Origin: Diphasiastrum complanatum
Lineage: Eukaryota; Streptophyta; Lycopodiopsida; Lycopodiales; Lycopodiaceae
Length of the DNA stretch: 64,000 bases
Direction: 5' to 3'
Assembly (NCBI GenBank): GCA_029204225.1
Contig: CM055102.1
Coordinates: 16,822,223-16,886,222 of the forward strand
Part shown: piece after piece, positions 11,330-21,900 of the stretch
How the letters are laid out: every line of letters starts with the position of its first letter
Numbering within the stretch: position 1 is the stretch's first letter
Notes under the pieces: generated by a model
What the model was told of the DNA's origin: nothing
What the model saw: only the letters and a program-made list of their open reading frames with translations
Database searches by the model: none
Program-made: the position numbers and the translations under genes

Positions 11330-12430
11330 GAGTAGAGGAGATAAATCCAACACAGATGGGACTACTTCCACCGACCCATCCATGCCATAGCCCACATGCT
11401 GCACCCCCTGTGGCGCTCTTTCAGACATGAGGATGACCCAGAGCTCCATACAGGATGGCTGGAGTACACTGAGCATGCATGGCTCGGCCCAGGTATACCC
11501 ACCTACCTTAGTCCTCTGCAAATATCTGTATTCAGTGAGTTTGTAGACTCTACTCAATGAAATCTGTGGACTAACGCATGCCATAGCTGTTTTGCCAACA
11601 AGTCCGATGCTCAGGAACATAGGGCGACAACTAGTGACTTTTGAGCGAAGCTAGGGACCGTTTAATCGAGAGCAATGTCGGCTAAGGGAGGATCAGCTGA
11701 GGCCCGTGACGTGGTGGAGCTTCCACGGGCGCAGCACTGGCGACCTGCGATGATTGGCCGAGAGAGTTCTCGCACATGACTGTTCAACATCCGCATGCAA
11801 GTGGAATTGGAGCACTAGGCCTTGTGCCAGACGAAGAAGAGGAACATGCTATTGATCGAGCAGTGCAGGCGGTTGGTGTTTGTGAACACTTGAGACTCAC
11901 ACGCGCAGAGGGTGCCGAGTTCATTGAGGTGAGTCATTGCAGACTTTGATGTTTGAGCTATTTTTTGATGCATTGAACTACTTTTGCTGTGCTTGAATCG
12001 CAAGATACTCACTTGTCAACACTTTGTTTGTGGTTGCAGATGAACCCCGACTCCTGCATGGTTGACTCGTCAGTTGCTGCTCCTCGAGCACCAGTTACGC
12101 AGGAGGAGCTGGATGATGACATATATAGAGAGAGATGTATAGGCAGGTTGAGGCAGAGGCACGCGCTTTACGGCGGCAGAGGAGAGCAGCTAGGGGGCGG
12201 GAGAGGGCTGAGAAGTGGGACGATGAGGGCTCAGAGAGGGGGGAGAGGATCTCGGGGATGATTATTTGGAGGATGAGAGGGTAGAGAAGCGGGATACAGA
12301 GGGAGACGAGGAGGATGTGAGGGGGGTAGAGGCATAGGGGGATGACTTGGCCGATCTCGTGGTGGACCCAGACGTAGAGACACAGGAGGAGCCAACCATC
12401 CCTTTGACTAGGGCTAGGGGGCGAGCCGAG
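11330..12430 (+). pseudogene. hAT-superfamily transposase C-terminal remnant, copy 1
   Basis: A + frame near 11387-11530 reads IAHMLHPLWRSFRHEDDP and resembles the mid-part of plant hAT transposases. At about 11827-11895 another frame reads KKRNMLLIEQCRRLVFVNT and then a stop. That matches the hAT dimerisation (Dimer_Tnp_hAT) pattern KRRN.L......LVFVH.NLRL. From 12041 a frame starting MNPDSCMVDSS continues into an acidic, Gly/Arg-rich tail. Frame changes and stops show it is dead. A related copy lies inverted at 21150-21900. The family call rests on short motifs. Confidence 0.55.
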
Positions 12431-12992
12431 GGTTCAATGAGGGGGGGGGTTTGAGTAGACTTTATGTCGAGTAGAGCGGAGCATCGTAGGAGGTCGTTGG
12501 CCAGGCATCGTTCTAGTGGGTAGGGCCATCCCAGGGTTTAGTATAGCAGGGTCTCGACACGTAGACACGCAGAGGAAGAGGGAGACCACCCTTGGGTAGA
12601 GGTAGGGGTAGCCAGAGGGGAATGGAGGGGGGAGATAGCCAGACGTAGGGGGTGGGAGGAGGGAGCACTAGCAGCAGAGGCAGAAGCAAAGGCAGAGGGA
12701 TCAGCAGCACAGGCATAGGCTCACCACGATGAATGGTTCCCTTGGATTCATCTACGAACTCCCTTGGTCTAGGCAGCACAGACTCGGATGATTATGATTA
12801 CGAGGATGATGACGAGTCTTAGTTGTATTTTACTTTTTATTATGTTCATCAGACATTATTGTACTCCATTTACGGTGCCATGTGGCCCGATTTTATATAT
12901 GGTGTTTCTTTTGCGCATGTGCCACAAGCTCAGTATGGTTCAACATGGTTCAGTACGATTCAGTATGGTTCCTTGTGATTTCAATTCAGTTT

Positions 12993-12996
<4 letters not shown>
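12431..12996. other. Purine-rich low-complexity stretch in intron 1
   Basis: GGGAGA-rich repeats continue the tail of the hAT remnant to about 12780, then ordinary AT-rich sequence with CAGTATGGTTC-like short repeats near 12930-12975. No gene supported. Confidence 0.5.
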
Positions 12997-13061
<65 letters not shown>

Positions 13062-13480
13062 TTTATTAATGTCTTTTCCATATTAAAAGGTGTATAAGAC
13101 TAAAAGATACATGTCAAGTGTGGTAACAGAGGGAGTGTGTGTAACGACTCCAACTAATACGAAATAAAAAGTACATGTAGAGAAACTAATGTGCTCTGAA
13201 TGTAAATGACTAGCATGAATACTAACTATAACCGTAGTATGAATGTAACAAGAAGGTCTGATAGACCCAGGTCAAATGCGGATCGTGAAAAAGGATGTGA
13301 TAGTCATAGCTGCTGCATGCATGGCTGAATGCTGTCTCTGGTGTCGATGCCGGGATAGGGCCTTGCATAATGGGACGTGTACTCTCGTGGTCGCCTGAGG
13401 CTGGGTGGTGCGTCCTCTCTGCGTCCTAGGTCTGGGAATGTCGTCGCAATTGCTGTCACTCATGTCTGCATCAGAACGTG
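12997..13480 (-). mobile_element. LINE-like element, 3' terminal fragment (copy 3)
   Basis: On the minus strand the sequence ends in GACATTAATAAAGCTTT followed by (CT)n, the + strand (AG)n at 12997-13058. The minus-strand copy 2 at 42127-44800 ends in GACATTAATATATATAATT followed by (CT)n. Near 13460-13390 the minus frame reads SDSNCDDIPRPRTQ, resembling the C-terminal SDSEIDIP of copy 2. I therefore read this as a 5'-truncated relative with the same microsatellite tail. Confidence 0.45.
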
Positions 13481-14052
13481 ATCTTCTTCGAGAGAAGAAG
13501 GGGGGGGCTCATATGAGATAAGGGACCGCAGTGTAACTGGTGACTGACGAAAAAGGCAATGAGCATACTTGTTATTCATCTCTGTCCGAAGCTGTTGGTA
13601 CTCTGTGCGTAGTTGGATGGGGCTTTTTTGTGCTATTTCTGGGCTTTTTACTGTAGCATTCAAAAGCATACTGATTCAAACAATATCAAAACACAGACTT
13701 TTCCCAAAAAAATATCGAATACTGCTTCAAAAAAATCCCTTCTCCAAAACAATTTGAGATCAAATACACACTGGATTGACATGTACGTCACAGTAAAAAA
13801 AACCTCCAATTTGCAGAATGGTGTATGGAATGAACTTATTTGGATGTCTTGCGACTATGAATGTGTATCAATCTTACTATAAATCAGAAAGGTTCTTTCT
13901 CAATAAGATATTTATGCTGCAAGGTGTTACTTTATATTTCTAGATAATGGTAGCATGTAAGCGTTTTGTTGAAATAAGGTGAGGCTTTGTGAGCTAAAAG
14001 TGTTTCCTGAAAAAATGGCTTTTCTTGTCCCTGCACAATTGAAATCTTGCAG
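13481..14052. other. End of UBP intron 1, no gene
   Basis: No supported gene. The intron ends with a weak pyrimidine tract and AAATCTTGCAG at 14042-14052, the acceptor of exon 2. Confidence 0.6.
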
Positions 14053-14458
14053 CTCTTCAACATGCCAAGTCCAACACTGGAACCAGGGCCATAAGCTGGA
14101 ATGTAAGGCTCCTGCTTTAACTTGTTCGAGTGTTGAGGCCAGTTCCTGTAAGGCTCCTGCTGTAACTTATTCGAGCGTTAAGGCTAGTTCCTTCACTGAC
14201 TACAAGTTGGATAATGGAATTATGGCCCCAACGAGGAGTTCAAATGGAAATGTCATCAAGAACTGTTTCAACAGAGGTTCTATGCAAGAAAGTTACAATG
14301 CGGTTGCTGATACTAGGCATTCCAGTGGTATTGCCAAGAAATGCTCTGCTGAATTCATCAACAAAGAAGATGAGCAGCGAACAACTCAAGATGAAATTAC
14401 ACGGGGTCCACCAGATTCAGGCTTTACTGTAGAGGGAAAACTCTTAAACCCAAAAAAG
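14053..14458 (+). CDS. UBP exon 2 (MYND second half and linker)
   Basis: The first base completes the split Cys codon, and the frame continues SSTCQVQHWNQGHKLEC. This completes the MYND finger at residues 73-110 with all eight ligands (seven Cys and one His, in the C-x3-C...H-x3-C closing half). The remainder (residues about 111-228) is a Ser/Lys-rich linker with no domain; a short internal repeat (SSVEASSCKAP then SSVKASS) is visible. The donor AAAAAAG|GTTTGT at 14459 leaves phase 0. The acceptor is TTGCAG. This exon proves that exon 1, 9.2 kb away, belongs to the same gene. Confidence 0.88.
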
Positions 14459-14594
14459 GTTTGTCAACTTCACTATCTTTAGTTTGTATCACCATAGGAA
14501 ATTATTCTGTTGTTTGAGAGTATGATAAGAGCTCTTTTACTGGGTATCATTCCAGGTCTTATTCTCTGACATTTTTGTCGAAGGATGTTCACAG

Positions 14595-14680
14595 ATATTG
14601 TTTCCATACGATGATTTTGTGAATTTATTTAGCTGGGACATGCTAAAGCCTCCATGTGGCTTAATCAATTGTGGGAATAG
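14595..14680 (+). CDS. UBP exon 3 (lead-in to the Cys box)
   Basis: Encodes ILFPYDDFVNLFSWDM and then PPCGLINCGN, the stretch that in plant UBP15-19 proteins (KVLFPY..F) opens the protease domain. It ends at AATAG|GTCCGT with two bases of a Ser codon. A second in-frame acceptor (TTCCAG at 14555) would add 13 residues beginning VLFSD; I prefer the downstream TTCACAG because it joins directly as K-ILFPYDDF, like the family. Confidence 0.88.
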
Positions 14681-17589
14681 GTCCGTATATCTTTGCAGTA
14701 CTTTTTCCATTTTTATTTGGATGTTGGCCATTTCCACTCAGTTATTAAGTAATGATGAATACAATAATTTTGAATGCCGACTTCAGTGGGAGTGTACTTG
14801 GCGTATTGATACCTAAGCATTGCATGCATGTTTCTGTTAGATTCTTTCCCATTCTATTCTGGCTGGCATCTGTTTAAGTAGCTTCTTATGAACATGTAAG
14901 TGAGTTGACACCTGTTAGACATGTTTCTGCTTATTATCATTGTATTTGGATTGTAAACCTCATTTGCAATCCCATATAGAAAAGCTTTTGTTTCTGTTAT
15001 TGATGGCATTTTCAAAGATTTCATATGTTTTGGAAAAGGTTCAATGTCATCATTTGTGAAGTACGGGCTGCCCCTTAGATTTTATTTAGAGTTTAGAAAC
15101 TGAATATCTATGTCAGGGACCAGAAGACAGCATTTAAGGAGGTGGTACCTGGTGATTAGGAGAGGGATAAATCATGCTGGGGCCTGGATAGGTTTAAAAC
15201 ACAAACACACCTTTTGGGGGGTGGGGATACCTGTCCCACCTTATCACGTAGGTTTAATTGATGGCTTTTTGTTCCTGATATTTCTGATTTTGGCAACTAT
15301 AGACTAGTGATTTGGACGGGATTGTCCAATGTTGCTCATTGGCATCCCAGTCAATTGAATTGTACATCTTATGATGACAAATGCAACCTTTCTATGAGCC
15401 AGACCAAATTAGTTTTTGGTTGATATTTTTGATAATGTGACTATGGTATGCTAGCATTATCATAATTCATATGCCTTATATTTCGTCAAAGATTTTTGGT
15501 TCTGTTGAATATGGAGTGATTATTTGAATTTTGCAACAGTAGAGATCCTTTTGTAAACTGATTTAGTTGATTGTTTTGTTACTCCATGAGAATTTTTTAA
15601 GGAGACATGCAGTTTACATTTGAGATCTTTTTCCTAGTTGCAACCATCTGGTTTATGCTAATTTCTTAATCTTGCGCGGTTCATTTTGCCCACCACCTAT
15701 ACTTTCCAGTTAGGTTTGGATGAAGCTTAAGTGATAAAATGTGAGTTTTCCTTATTCTTCTATGAGGAAGTAGGGATTTCATTTGTTTGGCTTTGCTTTT
15801 TAATGCTGGCCTTCATGGTCAGTGAGTTTGTCCTTTGCCTTCAGACAATGTAGCATGCAAACGCATTTGAAAAATGTCCGTTTCAAATGCATTCGGGTCA
15901 GCATTGTTTCGAACCTCTTTTTGGTTGCTCTAAGGCAGGGTTGCCATGTGACTGATAAGGCTCAGTTGATCCCCAACAAAAAACAAAATCGACTCAAAGC
16001 TGCTGCCCATTTCATTTTGCAGCTCCACTCATTCTTCACACTAGCTCTCCCCTCTCCATCATTTGCTGAAATTTTTTGCGGAAGAGTTTTTGGAGGTGGT
16101 GAAGCTATTGGGAACATCAGTTTGCCTTCTGAGGTCCTTGATCACTTTGTTATTCACAGTAGATTGAATGCTTTTGTTCATTTTACATGCTCCTTCAACC
16201 TCTCATATGATATATTTAACCTCCTTGCCCTGGAAGTGACACTTGGATTGGTCAAAACCGTATAGCAAACAATCAAAAAAAGGTCAGCAGTGTCTCAAAA
16301 TTTTGAAAGTATGATTGAAATATTTTCAATGCATTTCAAGTTGAATGCTACATTGCCTTTAGAGAAGTGATAGAAGCTCCATTCTTCTCGTATTTGATGG
16401 TTAATTTTCCCAACTACAAAGTAATAACATGATTTTGGGACTATTGTGACTTGGAAAAAATCTGTACACAAGCTATAATGCTCTAAACATTGAACAACAG
16501 AGCCACAATCAATACTCTGGCTCTGACTCAGACGAATGCTCTGGAGACAACTCAAGGCCCACATGGTTGTTCCAAAGTTGCGTTATTTCTAGTTTAAGAT
16601 AATATATTCTCCAATTCCACCTGGAAGTCCTTGTGGAGCAATGGTTTCAACATGATAGGAGCTGTGAAAGTGGTCGAATCAGTGCTCCAATGATTTCCCA
16701 TGAGGTGGTCGAATTGGTGGCATAGTAGTAAGTGCCTTTATCATCAATTTTCAATCTTTGACCATCTTGTGCAAAGATTCCATGAAAATGCGCAAGATTG
16801 AGCCTCATTGAATTTGCCTCAATGATGGTCCATGTCCATGGTGCACATTTATAAATGCAAGTCAACAGTAGTACAATTCTTGAATTGAAGCAATAGAGTA
16901 GTAGCATTATTAGAGGGTGAAGAAAGTGGGAAGTTGCGTGAATTATCTTGTGAAAAGAAGTCTACTACTCAAGCCACTTGGGTTGTATATAGGACATTTT
17001 GCGCACAACCAGGAGCTTGGTGTCAAAAATGTGAAATAGTGAAACAATAATCTCCCAAGAACCTCACCAAATAACTAAACAAAGAATCAAGCTTTACAAA
17101 CTTATGCTCATCCAAGAGGGGCCTTTGAAAATCAATCCCTATGTGGTTCATGAACTGATCAACGAACCCAAGTGTACAAAAATCTTGGTCCACCATGCTA
17201 AACACTTAATATGTTGGTCATAGCACCTCTACAAGCTACTCTACCTCTTGTCAAAACTCATCCTCAAATCATGGCGGATTGGAAACTCATGCGAGTAACC
17301 TCACAACGTCAAAAGCATTGCAATAACTACGAGCTAGTAGCAATTTGGCGGGACAATGTGCAGAAGTAGAAGGTGTCCAACACTACAAAATGGTTATCAA
17401 ACCGATTGGACGTTAGTTCATTGACGGAACATGGCGATTTAGAAGGGCCCCTTAACTTTAAAAAGAAAACCGATAATTTGGTGGGAAACTTGGTTTCCTT
17501 GAACGGCTAAGATGAATGCACTTGATAGGGTTTCAATCTAACGGTGAGCATTATCAAATGCTTGGGACACCAAGGTGAACTTTGATTTC
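14681..17589. other. First part of UBP intron 3, no gene
   Basis: Intron 3 runs 14681-22653 (7,973 bp). This part is ordinary AT-rich sequence. Frames of 60-147 codons occur, the longest at 15822-16265, but none shows a known domain or homology between frames, so I treat them as chance. Confidence 0.55.
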
Positions 17590-17718
17590 TATAAAAAGGA
17601 GAGTGATGTACCCTAAAACTCACTCTTCCTTGCTATCATCTCCTGCTCTCTCTCTCTCCTCAATTCCGCCGTTGTCTTTGGTTTCCCCTCATCCTGGTGC
17701 ACCAACATCATCCCTCCA

Positions 17719-17724
<6 letters not shown>

Positions 17725-17792
<68 letters not shown>
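17725..17792. repeat. (CT)n microsatellite
   Basis: About 34 CT units in the presumed leader of LINE-like copy 1. The flanking frames on both strands are artefacts of the repeat. Confidence 0.95.
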
Positions 17793-17796
<4 letters not shown>

Positions 17797-17969
17797 GTTG
17801 GTCTGATCGTGATGGTGGCCTGATCTGACCTTTGTCCTTGGTCCGTACTCCTGTTGGCTCATTGACTAATCTGCAGCCTGCTGTCCTGATGGCCCGCTGA
17901 CCTGACATTGTTCCAACGCCATGGCTCCTCCTCCTCGCAGATCCTCAAGATCCCCTACCTCGTTGCCAC

Positions 17970-18280
17970 CTCCTCACCCACCCCCATCACTGACCCCTCA
18001 CCATCTCCTACCCTCATTGCCACCTCCTCACCCACCCCCTCGCTGACCCCTCACCCCCTCTCGCTGCCACCCTAGCCCCCCCCCCCTCACACCACCTCAT
18101 CTCACCCCCTCGCTGGTCCTTTCCCCTCCCTCGCTTATCCTTCTAATCCCTCAACCCCTCCCACTGCCACCCCCCCCCCCTCGTTGCCACCTCACCTCAC
18201 CCCCTCGTTGATCCCTCACCCCCCCTTGCTACAACTCCCAGCCCCCTCGCTAATGGCTCACCACCCTCCCCCTCGCTGCT
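17970..18280. repeat. C-rich degenerate repeat in ORF1 of LINE copy 1
   Basis: Repeats of CCTCACCCaCCCCcTCGcTGaCCCCTCACC with varying C runs (up to ten C near 18171). They encode Pro-rich sequence in one frame and have expanded and shifted frames, which may explain the loss of ORF1. Confidence 0.7.
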
Positions 18281-18569
18281 GTCCACTGATATGGCAGCGC
18301 TATCTGCCACGCAGGCAGCGCTGCATGCTGACATGTCACCACACCCGATTCCACCATTTTTTGTCCATTCTGCTCCTATCCCGGATTCTGCTCCTCTTCC
18401 GTCTTCTGACCCTAATCTTCCCACACCGACCATTGCTCACTCTTCTTCCTTCCCAGCACCATAGTCTACAGCCAATATTCTGCCTTCTAAGTCAACTGAA
18501 CTTTTTTCCTCCTGGCTGATTGATCAATTCAAGGCAGATTTCCAGTTTCTGTGGCATGAAATTTCACAG

Positions 18570-18860
18570 TTGAAAGGAACGGTTACCTCTTTGATCAATG
18601 AGAATAAAATATTGCAGTCCAAGGTTGCCTCACTTGAACAATCCATCGGGATCAAGCAGGCCGCAGCTTTGGAATCCACCACCAATATGATACGGGAGCT
18701 AGAAATCGAAATTGAGAAGCAACAAGAAGAGGCCCTTTCTTGGGCATCAGTTTTGAAAAAGGGCACCAAACCAAGCGCTCCCATCTCCTCGGTTATCTCA
18801 ACCACCATCTCAGAAGAGAAAACTCGAGACCAAAAAGCCCACAACATTAGAGACAGGATG
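18570..18860 (+). pseudogene. Coiled-coil ORF1-like segment of LINE copy 1
   Basis: The frame reads LKGTVTSLINENKILQ, SKVASLEQSIGIKQAA, then IRELEIEIEKQQEEALSWA, a heptad-rich coiled coil. It parallels the copy 2 segment at 44540-44100, which has two coiled stretches (KRQLHFFEIENGKLILDL and SSLEKQVEETKTWATRLK). This is ORF1-type, possibly a nucleic-acid chaperone, by position only. Confidence 0.6.
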
Positions 18861-19234
18861 CATTGGCTGAAGCCAAACGCTTCCTCGACACCACTCTTGG
18901 GCATAGGATGGAGGGGTTGGATACTGCATGGAGGACCACTAGAGATGCAGCCACACTCATTATCCATTTCACCTCCCTTGAGAGTCGCTGAGATGCTTTG
19001 CGGTGCAGAGCTAAGCTACGTGGTACCAGTATCTATATGGATGACGACCTCACATATATCCAGGTAGAGGAGAGGCGTAAGGCCTTTCAGGCAGCCCGTG
19101 AGTCTGGCAGATGAGTCATTTACCGAGATGGATGAGTGCGCTTTCTTGACAACACTCCTAGCAGCTCCTAGCGTTAGGGATTTGGGGTCCCCGGGTTCGG
19201 GAGTGCCCTGGGGCCCCATCCACACCATCTCCGG

Positions 19235-20130
19235 ATTGGAGTATGGAACTGTGATGGTATACACTCATCTTCCATAGCTGACGACCTAATCGATTTCATT
19301 ACTGGCAGAGATTTATTGTTTTTTATGGAGACTCATGAGAGTCAGGAAAGAGGATTACCTATATTTCTAGGATACAGATGGGATTCCATATACAGACCTG
19401 AGACTAGATTAGCTAGCGGCTGGTGTTGCATGCTTATACAGGGAGTCTCTTCACCTGAACATCGAGTTCATCAGACACGATGAGCATGCACGGTAGATAT
19501 GGATTCGTATTGTTGGACAGGATATTGGTTTGGACAGGGACCTCTTTGTGGCGGCATGTTATTTCGCTCCAGAGTCTTCGTCCTTTGTTGAGGGCACAGG
19601 TTCACCGTACCATGATTTATCGCCTGACATTATCAGATTCGCAGAGCGGGGGCATATTCTCCTCACTAGGGAATTTAATGCTCGGACCTCATCACGGCAG
19701 TCAGTGTTTTATGACATCGCTGACCAGCTCCGCGTTCATGCCCTTGATAGTGATGATATGGGAATTACCAGGGTTTCAAAGGACAGCTTGGGACCTATTA
19801 CCCCCTACGGTGAGCATTTATTGCAGTTTGGAGAGGCACATGAGTTAGCCTTTTACAATGGCCTAACTTGCTAACCAAACTCCGGCAGTTATACTTGTCA
19901 TCCTCACAGTGGTGGACATAGTGTTGTGGATTATCTCATGGGATCACCATCTTCCATACTTCTCATCTCTTATTTTCATGTATCTCCCACCACTCTATCT
20001 GATCAGTCCTTTCTCTCCTTTGCTATCGGCCGCCTCCTACCTCCCCAGCCATCCTCACACCCCTTGCTTACACATGCACCTAGGTATACATTCAGTTCTC
20101 TCTATACGCCAATCTACTAGGAGTTCCTAG
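19235..20130 (+). pseudogene. AP-type endonuclease domain of LINE copy 1
   Basis: Fragments of the endonuclease/exonuclease/phosphatase fold in several frames. They include the Asn motif (WNCDG, about 19236), the Glu motif (METHES, about 19327), the Asp/Asn motif (EFNAR, decayed from GDFNAR, about 19671), the Asp motif (VVDY, about 19922) and the Ser-Asp-His end (SDQS, about 20003). A stop replaces the codon after NGLTC at 19872, at the same place as the TGA in copy 2. It is dead. Confidence 0.7.
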
Positions 20131-20649
20131 CCATTCATTCCCACACGTTGAAAAAGATCAAAAGCAACTCAAGGAAGGTAGATACAAAACTAATTTTGCT
20201 GGCTCTTCACAATCCAAATGGTATTGTCCATGGCTGCCATGAGGAATAAGAGAGAGCAAGAATAAGGATGCACCACCACCTCCACCTCTTCTTCTCATGA
20301 AAACTTGCATACGAGAGGTATGCCTCCCTCCCCATGCTTGCCTACACCCTGCCAAGTGGCCTTGCTTTGCCACCTTGCCTCCACGTAGGCAAGTCTGGCC
20401 ACCTACCAACTTTCCTGCTAGTTGGCGGCCAGACAACCCCCCCCCCCCCTTCATCGCTGGTTTTTTTCTCCTCTTCCTTGCGAACAGGCTTACTTCACTG
20501 TCCAACAGCGGAACCAAGACCCAAGAAAATGTTTTTTTAGTGCGATGGGGAACCTCGGAAATAGCACCTGCAGTACCTTGCCACCTGTCCACATCTGGAC
20601 AGTGCCACGTGGCTAGGTATCGAAAGCACACCTACTTTCAGCATGCAGT
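20131..20649. other. Leader-like non-coding stretch before the minus-strand LTR
   Basis: On the minus strand this lies downstream of the primer site at 20650-20662, where the leader and gag of an LTR element should be. No gag or pol motif is visible. The 157-codon minus frame at 20158-20631 has no recognised domain. Confidence 0.4.
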
Positions 20650-20662
20650 GGCTCTGATACCA
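20650..20662 (-). mobile_element. Primer-binding site (initiator Met tRNA type)
   Basis: Minus strand TGGTATCAGAGCC, complementary to the 3' end of initiator tRNA-Met, the usual primer site of plant Copia and many Gypsy elements. It lies two bases from the LTR end at 20665. Confidence 0.7.
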
Positions 20663-20664
20663 TA

Positions 20665-21115
20665 TGTTACAACTCTCTACTTACTGCAAACCGCCAGGTG
20701 CCGGTTACCCACAAGAGACCAAACGATTCACGTTCCACCACCCCGCCATAGGACCTAATCCGGGTCCACCCTCCGTGCCCTGGCCTGTGACCGTATCAAG
20801 CGGGATCCGACCTCCATCCTAGACAGTGTCCCATACCACTGCCTAGGCTCTCAGCCATCTCCTGCCTCAAGCTAGCACTCATCCTGGCCGTGCAGACGCT
20901 CTCCATGCACCTTCTCCTAGGTAGATAGAATGGATGGCAAATGAGTCCTCCTCCCCTTGTATACCTCCAATGAGAGAGACTCCAAGCCATGTGCACACCT
21001 AGATCATGACACGTGGCAACCATGCAGGTTCACGAGTCACCGGTCAAGTCTACAGGCCTAGTCATCGTTCTTTACTCCCTTGGGTTTGGGACCCAAGGGA
21101 GTTGGATCCCTAACA
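20665..21115 (-). mobile_element. 5' LTR of a minus-strand LTR element
   Basis: On the minus strand it runs from TGTTAGGGATCC (21115) to GTTGTAACA (20665), 451 bp, with 5-bp inverted ends TGTTA...TAACA. It is followed directly by the primer site. A minus-strand TATACAAGG near 20955 could be its TATA box. A perfect 12-bp inverted repeat lies close to its 5' end (21074-21102). The second LTR and the pol genes were not found, so the element is truncated. Confidence 0.65.
21074..21102. repeat. Perfect 12-bp stem, 5-nt loop hairpin in the LTR
   Basis: ACTCCCTTGGGT, loop TTGGG, then ACCCAAGGGAGT. It lies about 14-40 bases inside the LTR 5' end on the minus strand. Confidence 0.9.
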
Positions 21116-21149
21116 CACACCCCGCGAAGGCCTTACGAACTGGGATGAT

Positions 21150-21900
21150 GCCTAGCCTGTAGTTGCCTGTGATGCCTCGCTCTTGTCTACATACAACGAA
21201 CCCAAGCCCCCTCTCACTTTGCTTCTGGGGCACCCCCTAGGCCTAACTGGAGGTGAAAATGGCTTTGCTTGTGTCTCTGCATCTGCGTCCACTAAGAATT
21301 GCTCAATGTCAAAATCCCATGGATCATCTCCCTCCATAAACCCCCCCCCCCCCCCCCCCCCCGGAGCCTCCTCCTGCTCATCCACCCACTCCTCCTCCTC
21401 GTAGACAACTGGAAACTCCCTCACCTCCGGTGAATCCTCCTCATCCCCTTCCTCCTCCCTCACCCGCCTCCTCCTCTGAACTGCTCTCTGCTGGCGTTGT
21501 GCAGAGCTGGCCTCAGAATCCATATATATGTGCAGTTCTTGAAGGATCTCCTGGTTAGCATCGGACTGCGTCTAGGGTGCTCGTGGAATGGTGGCATCCG
21601 TGTTCAGGGTTCACCTGCAACCATGACAGATATTGAGTCACCATACAAGTTTTCATTGCAGAGCCTATAAAATTCCAAAAAACTCACGCCTCTCCAATGC
21701 GGTTCATGAACTCGTATATGAGAAGAGTGCACCCCTCTCGGTCTACTAGGCGCAGCACTCAAAATAGGCCTCAGCACATCAATCAGCTCCGATGCCCGTG
21801 TCCAGACTTCATCTCCATATACAATTGTCTGGAAATGAACTGCATCCTCGCTGAAATCAATTGTCAGGAAATGAACTGAAATCCTCGCCATGCCCAAAAA
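21150..21900 (-). pseudogene. hAT-superfamily transposase remnant, copy 2
   Basis: Minus frames read VWTRASELIDVLRPILSA, then in a shifted frame VDREGCTLLIYEFMNRIGEA, matching the plant hAT central pattern (L..VL..VDGD..P.MGYIYE.MDRA.EAI). Next comes FYRLCNENLYGDSIS, then a tail starting VNPEHGCHHSTST, and finally an acidic, Gly-rich region (EEEGDEEDSPE; seven Gly encoded by a 22-C run at 21341-21362). The VNPEH tail corresponds to MNPDSC of copy 1 at 12041. Frame breaks show it is non-functional. Confidence 0.55.

Larger units (their letters stand above)
17590..20130 (+). mobile_element. LINE-like endonuclease element, copy 1
   Basis: A TATAAAAAGG motif at 17590 precedes a (CT)n tract and an ATG at 17921 (MAPPPRRSSRSP), which opens a Pro/Ser-rich, C-rich ORF1-like region full of frame breaks. 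Around 18560-18850 a coiled-coil frame (LKGTVTSLINENKILQ...) follows. From about 19235 the endonuclease/exonuclease/phosphatase domain appears in pieces: WNCDGIHSSS, METHES, CYFAPESSS, REFNARTS (GDFNAR in copy 2), HSVVDY and SDQS for SDH. The sequence breaks at about 20130 soon after the endonuclease, and no reverse transcriptase is present. Copy 2 on the opposite strand at 42127-44800 is its homologue. Confidence 0.75.

Noticed and set aside
13979-14052. ATG-less extension of exon 2 upstream of its acceptor
   Set aside because: The frame MRLCELKVFPEK... is open by chance; splicing at 14053 completes the MYND finger exactly, so the upstream part is intron.
15822-16265. 147-codon + frame in UBP intron 3
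   Set aside because: No recognised motif, and it is inside an intron proven by flanking exons.
20158-20758. Large frames on both strands before the minus-strand LTR
   Set aside because: GC-rich leader sequence; Gly and Pro runs come from poly-C, and no gag motif is present.
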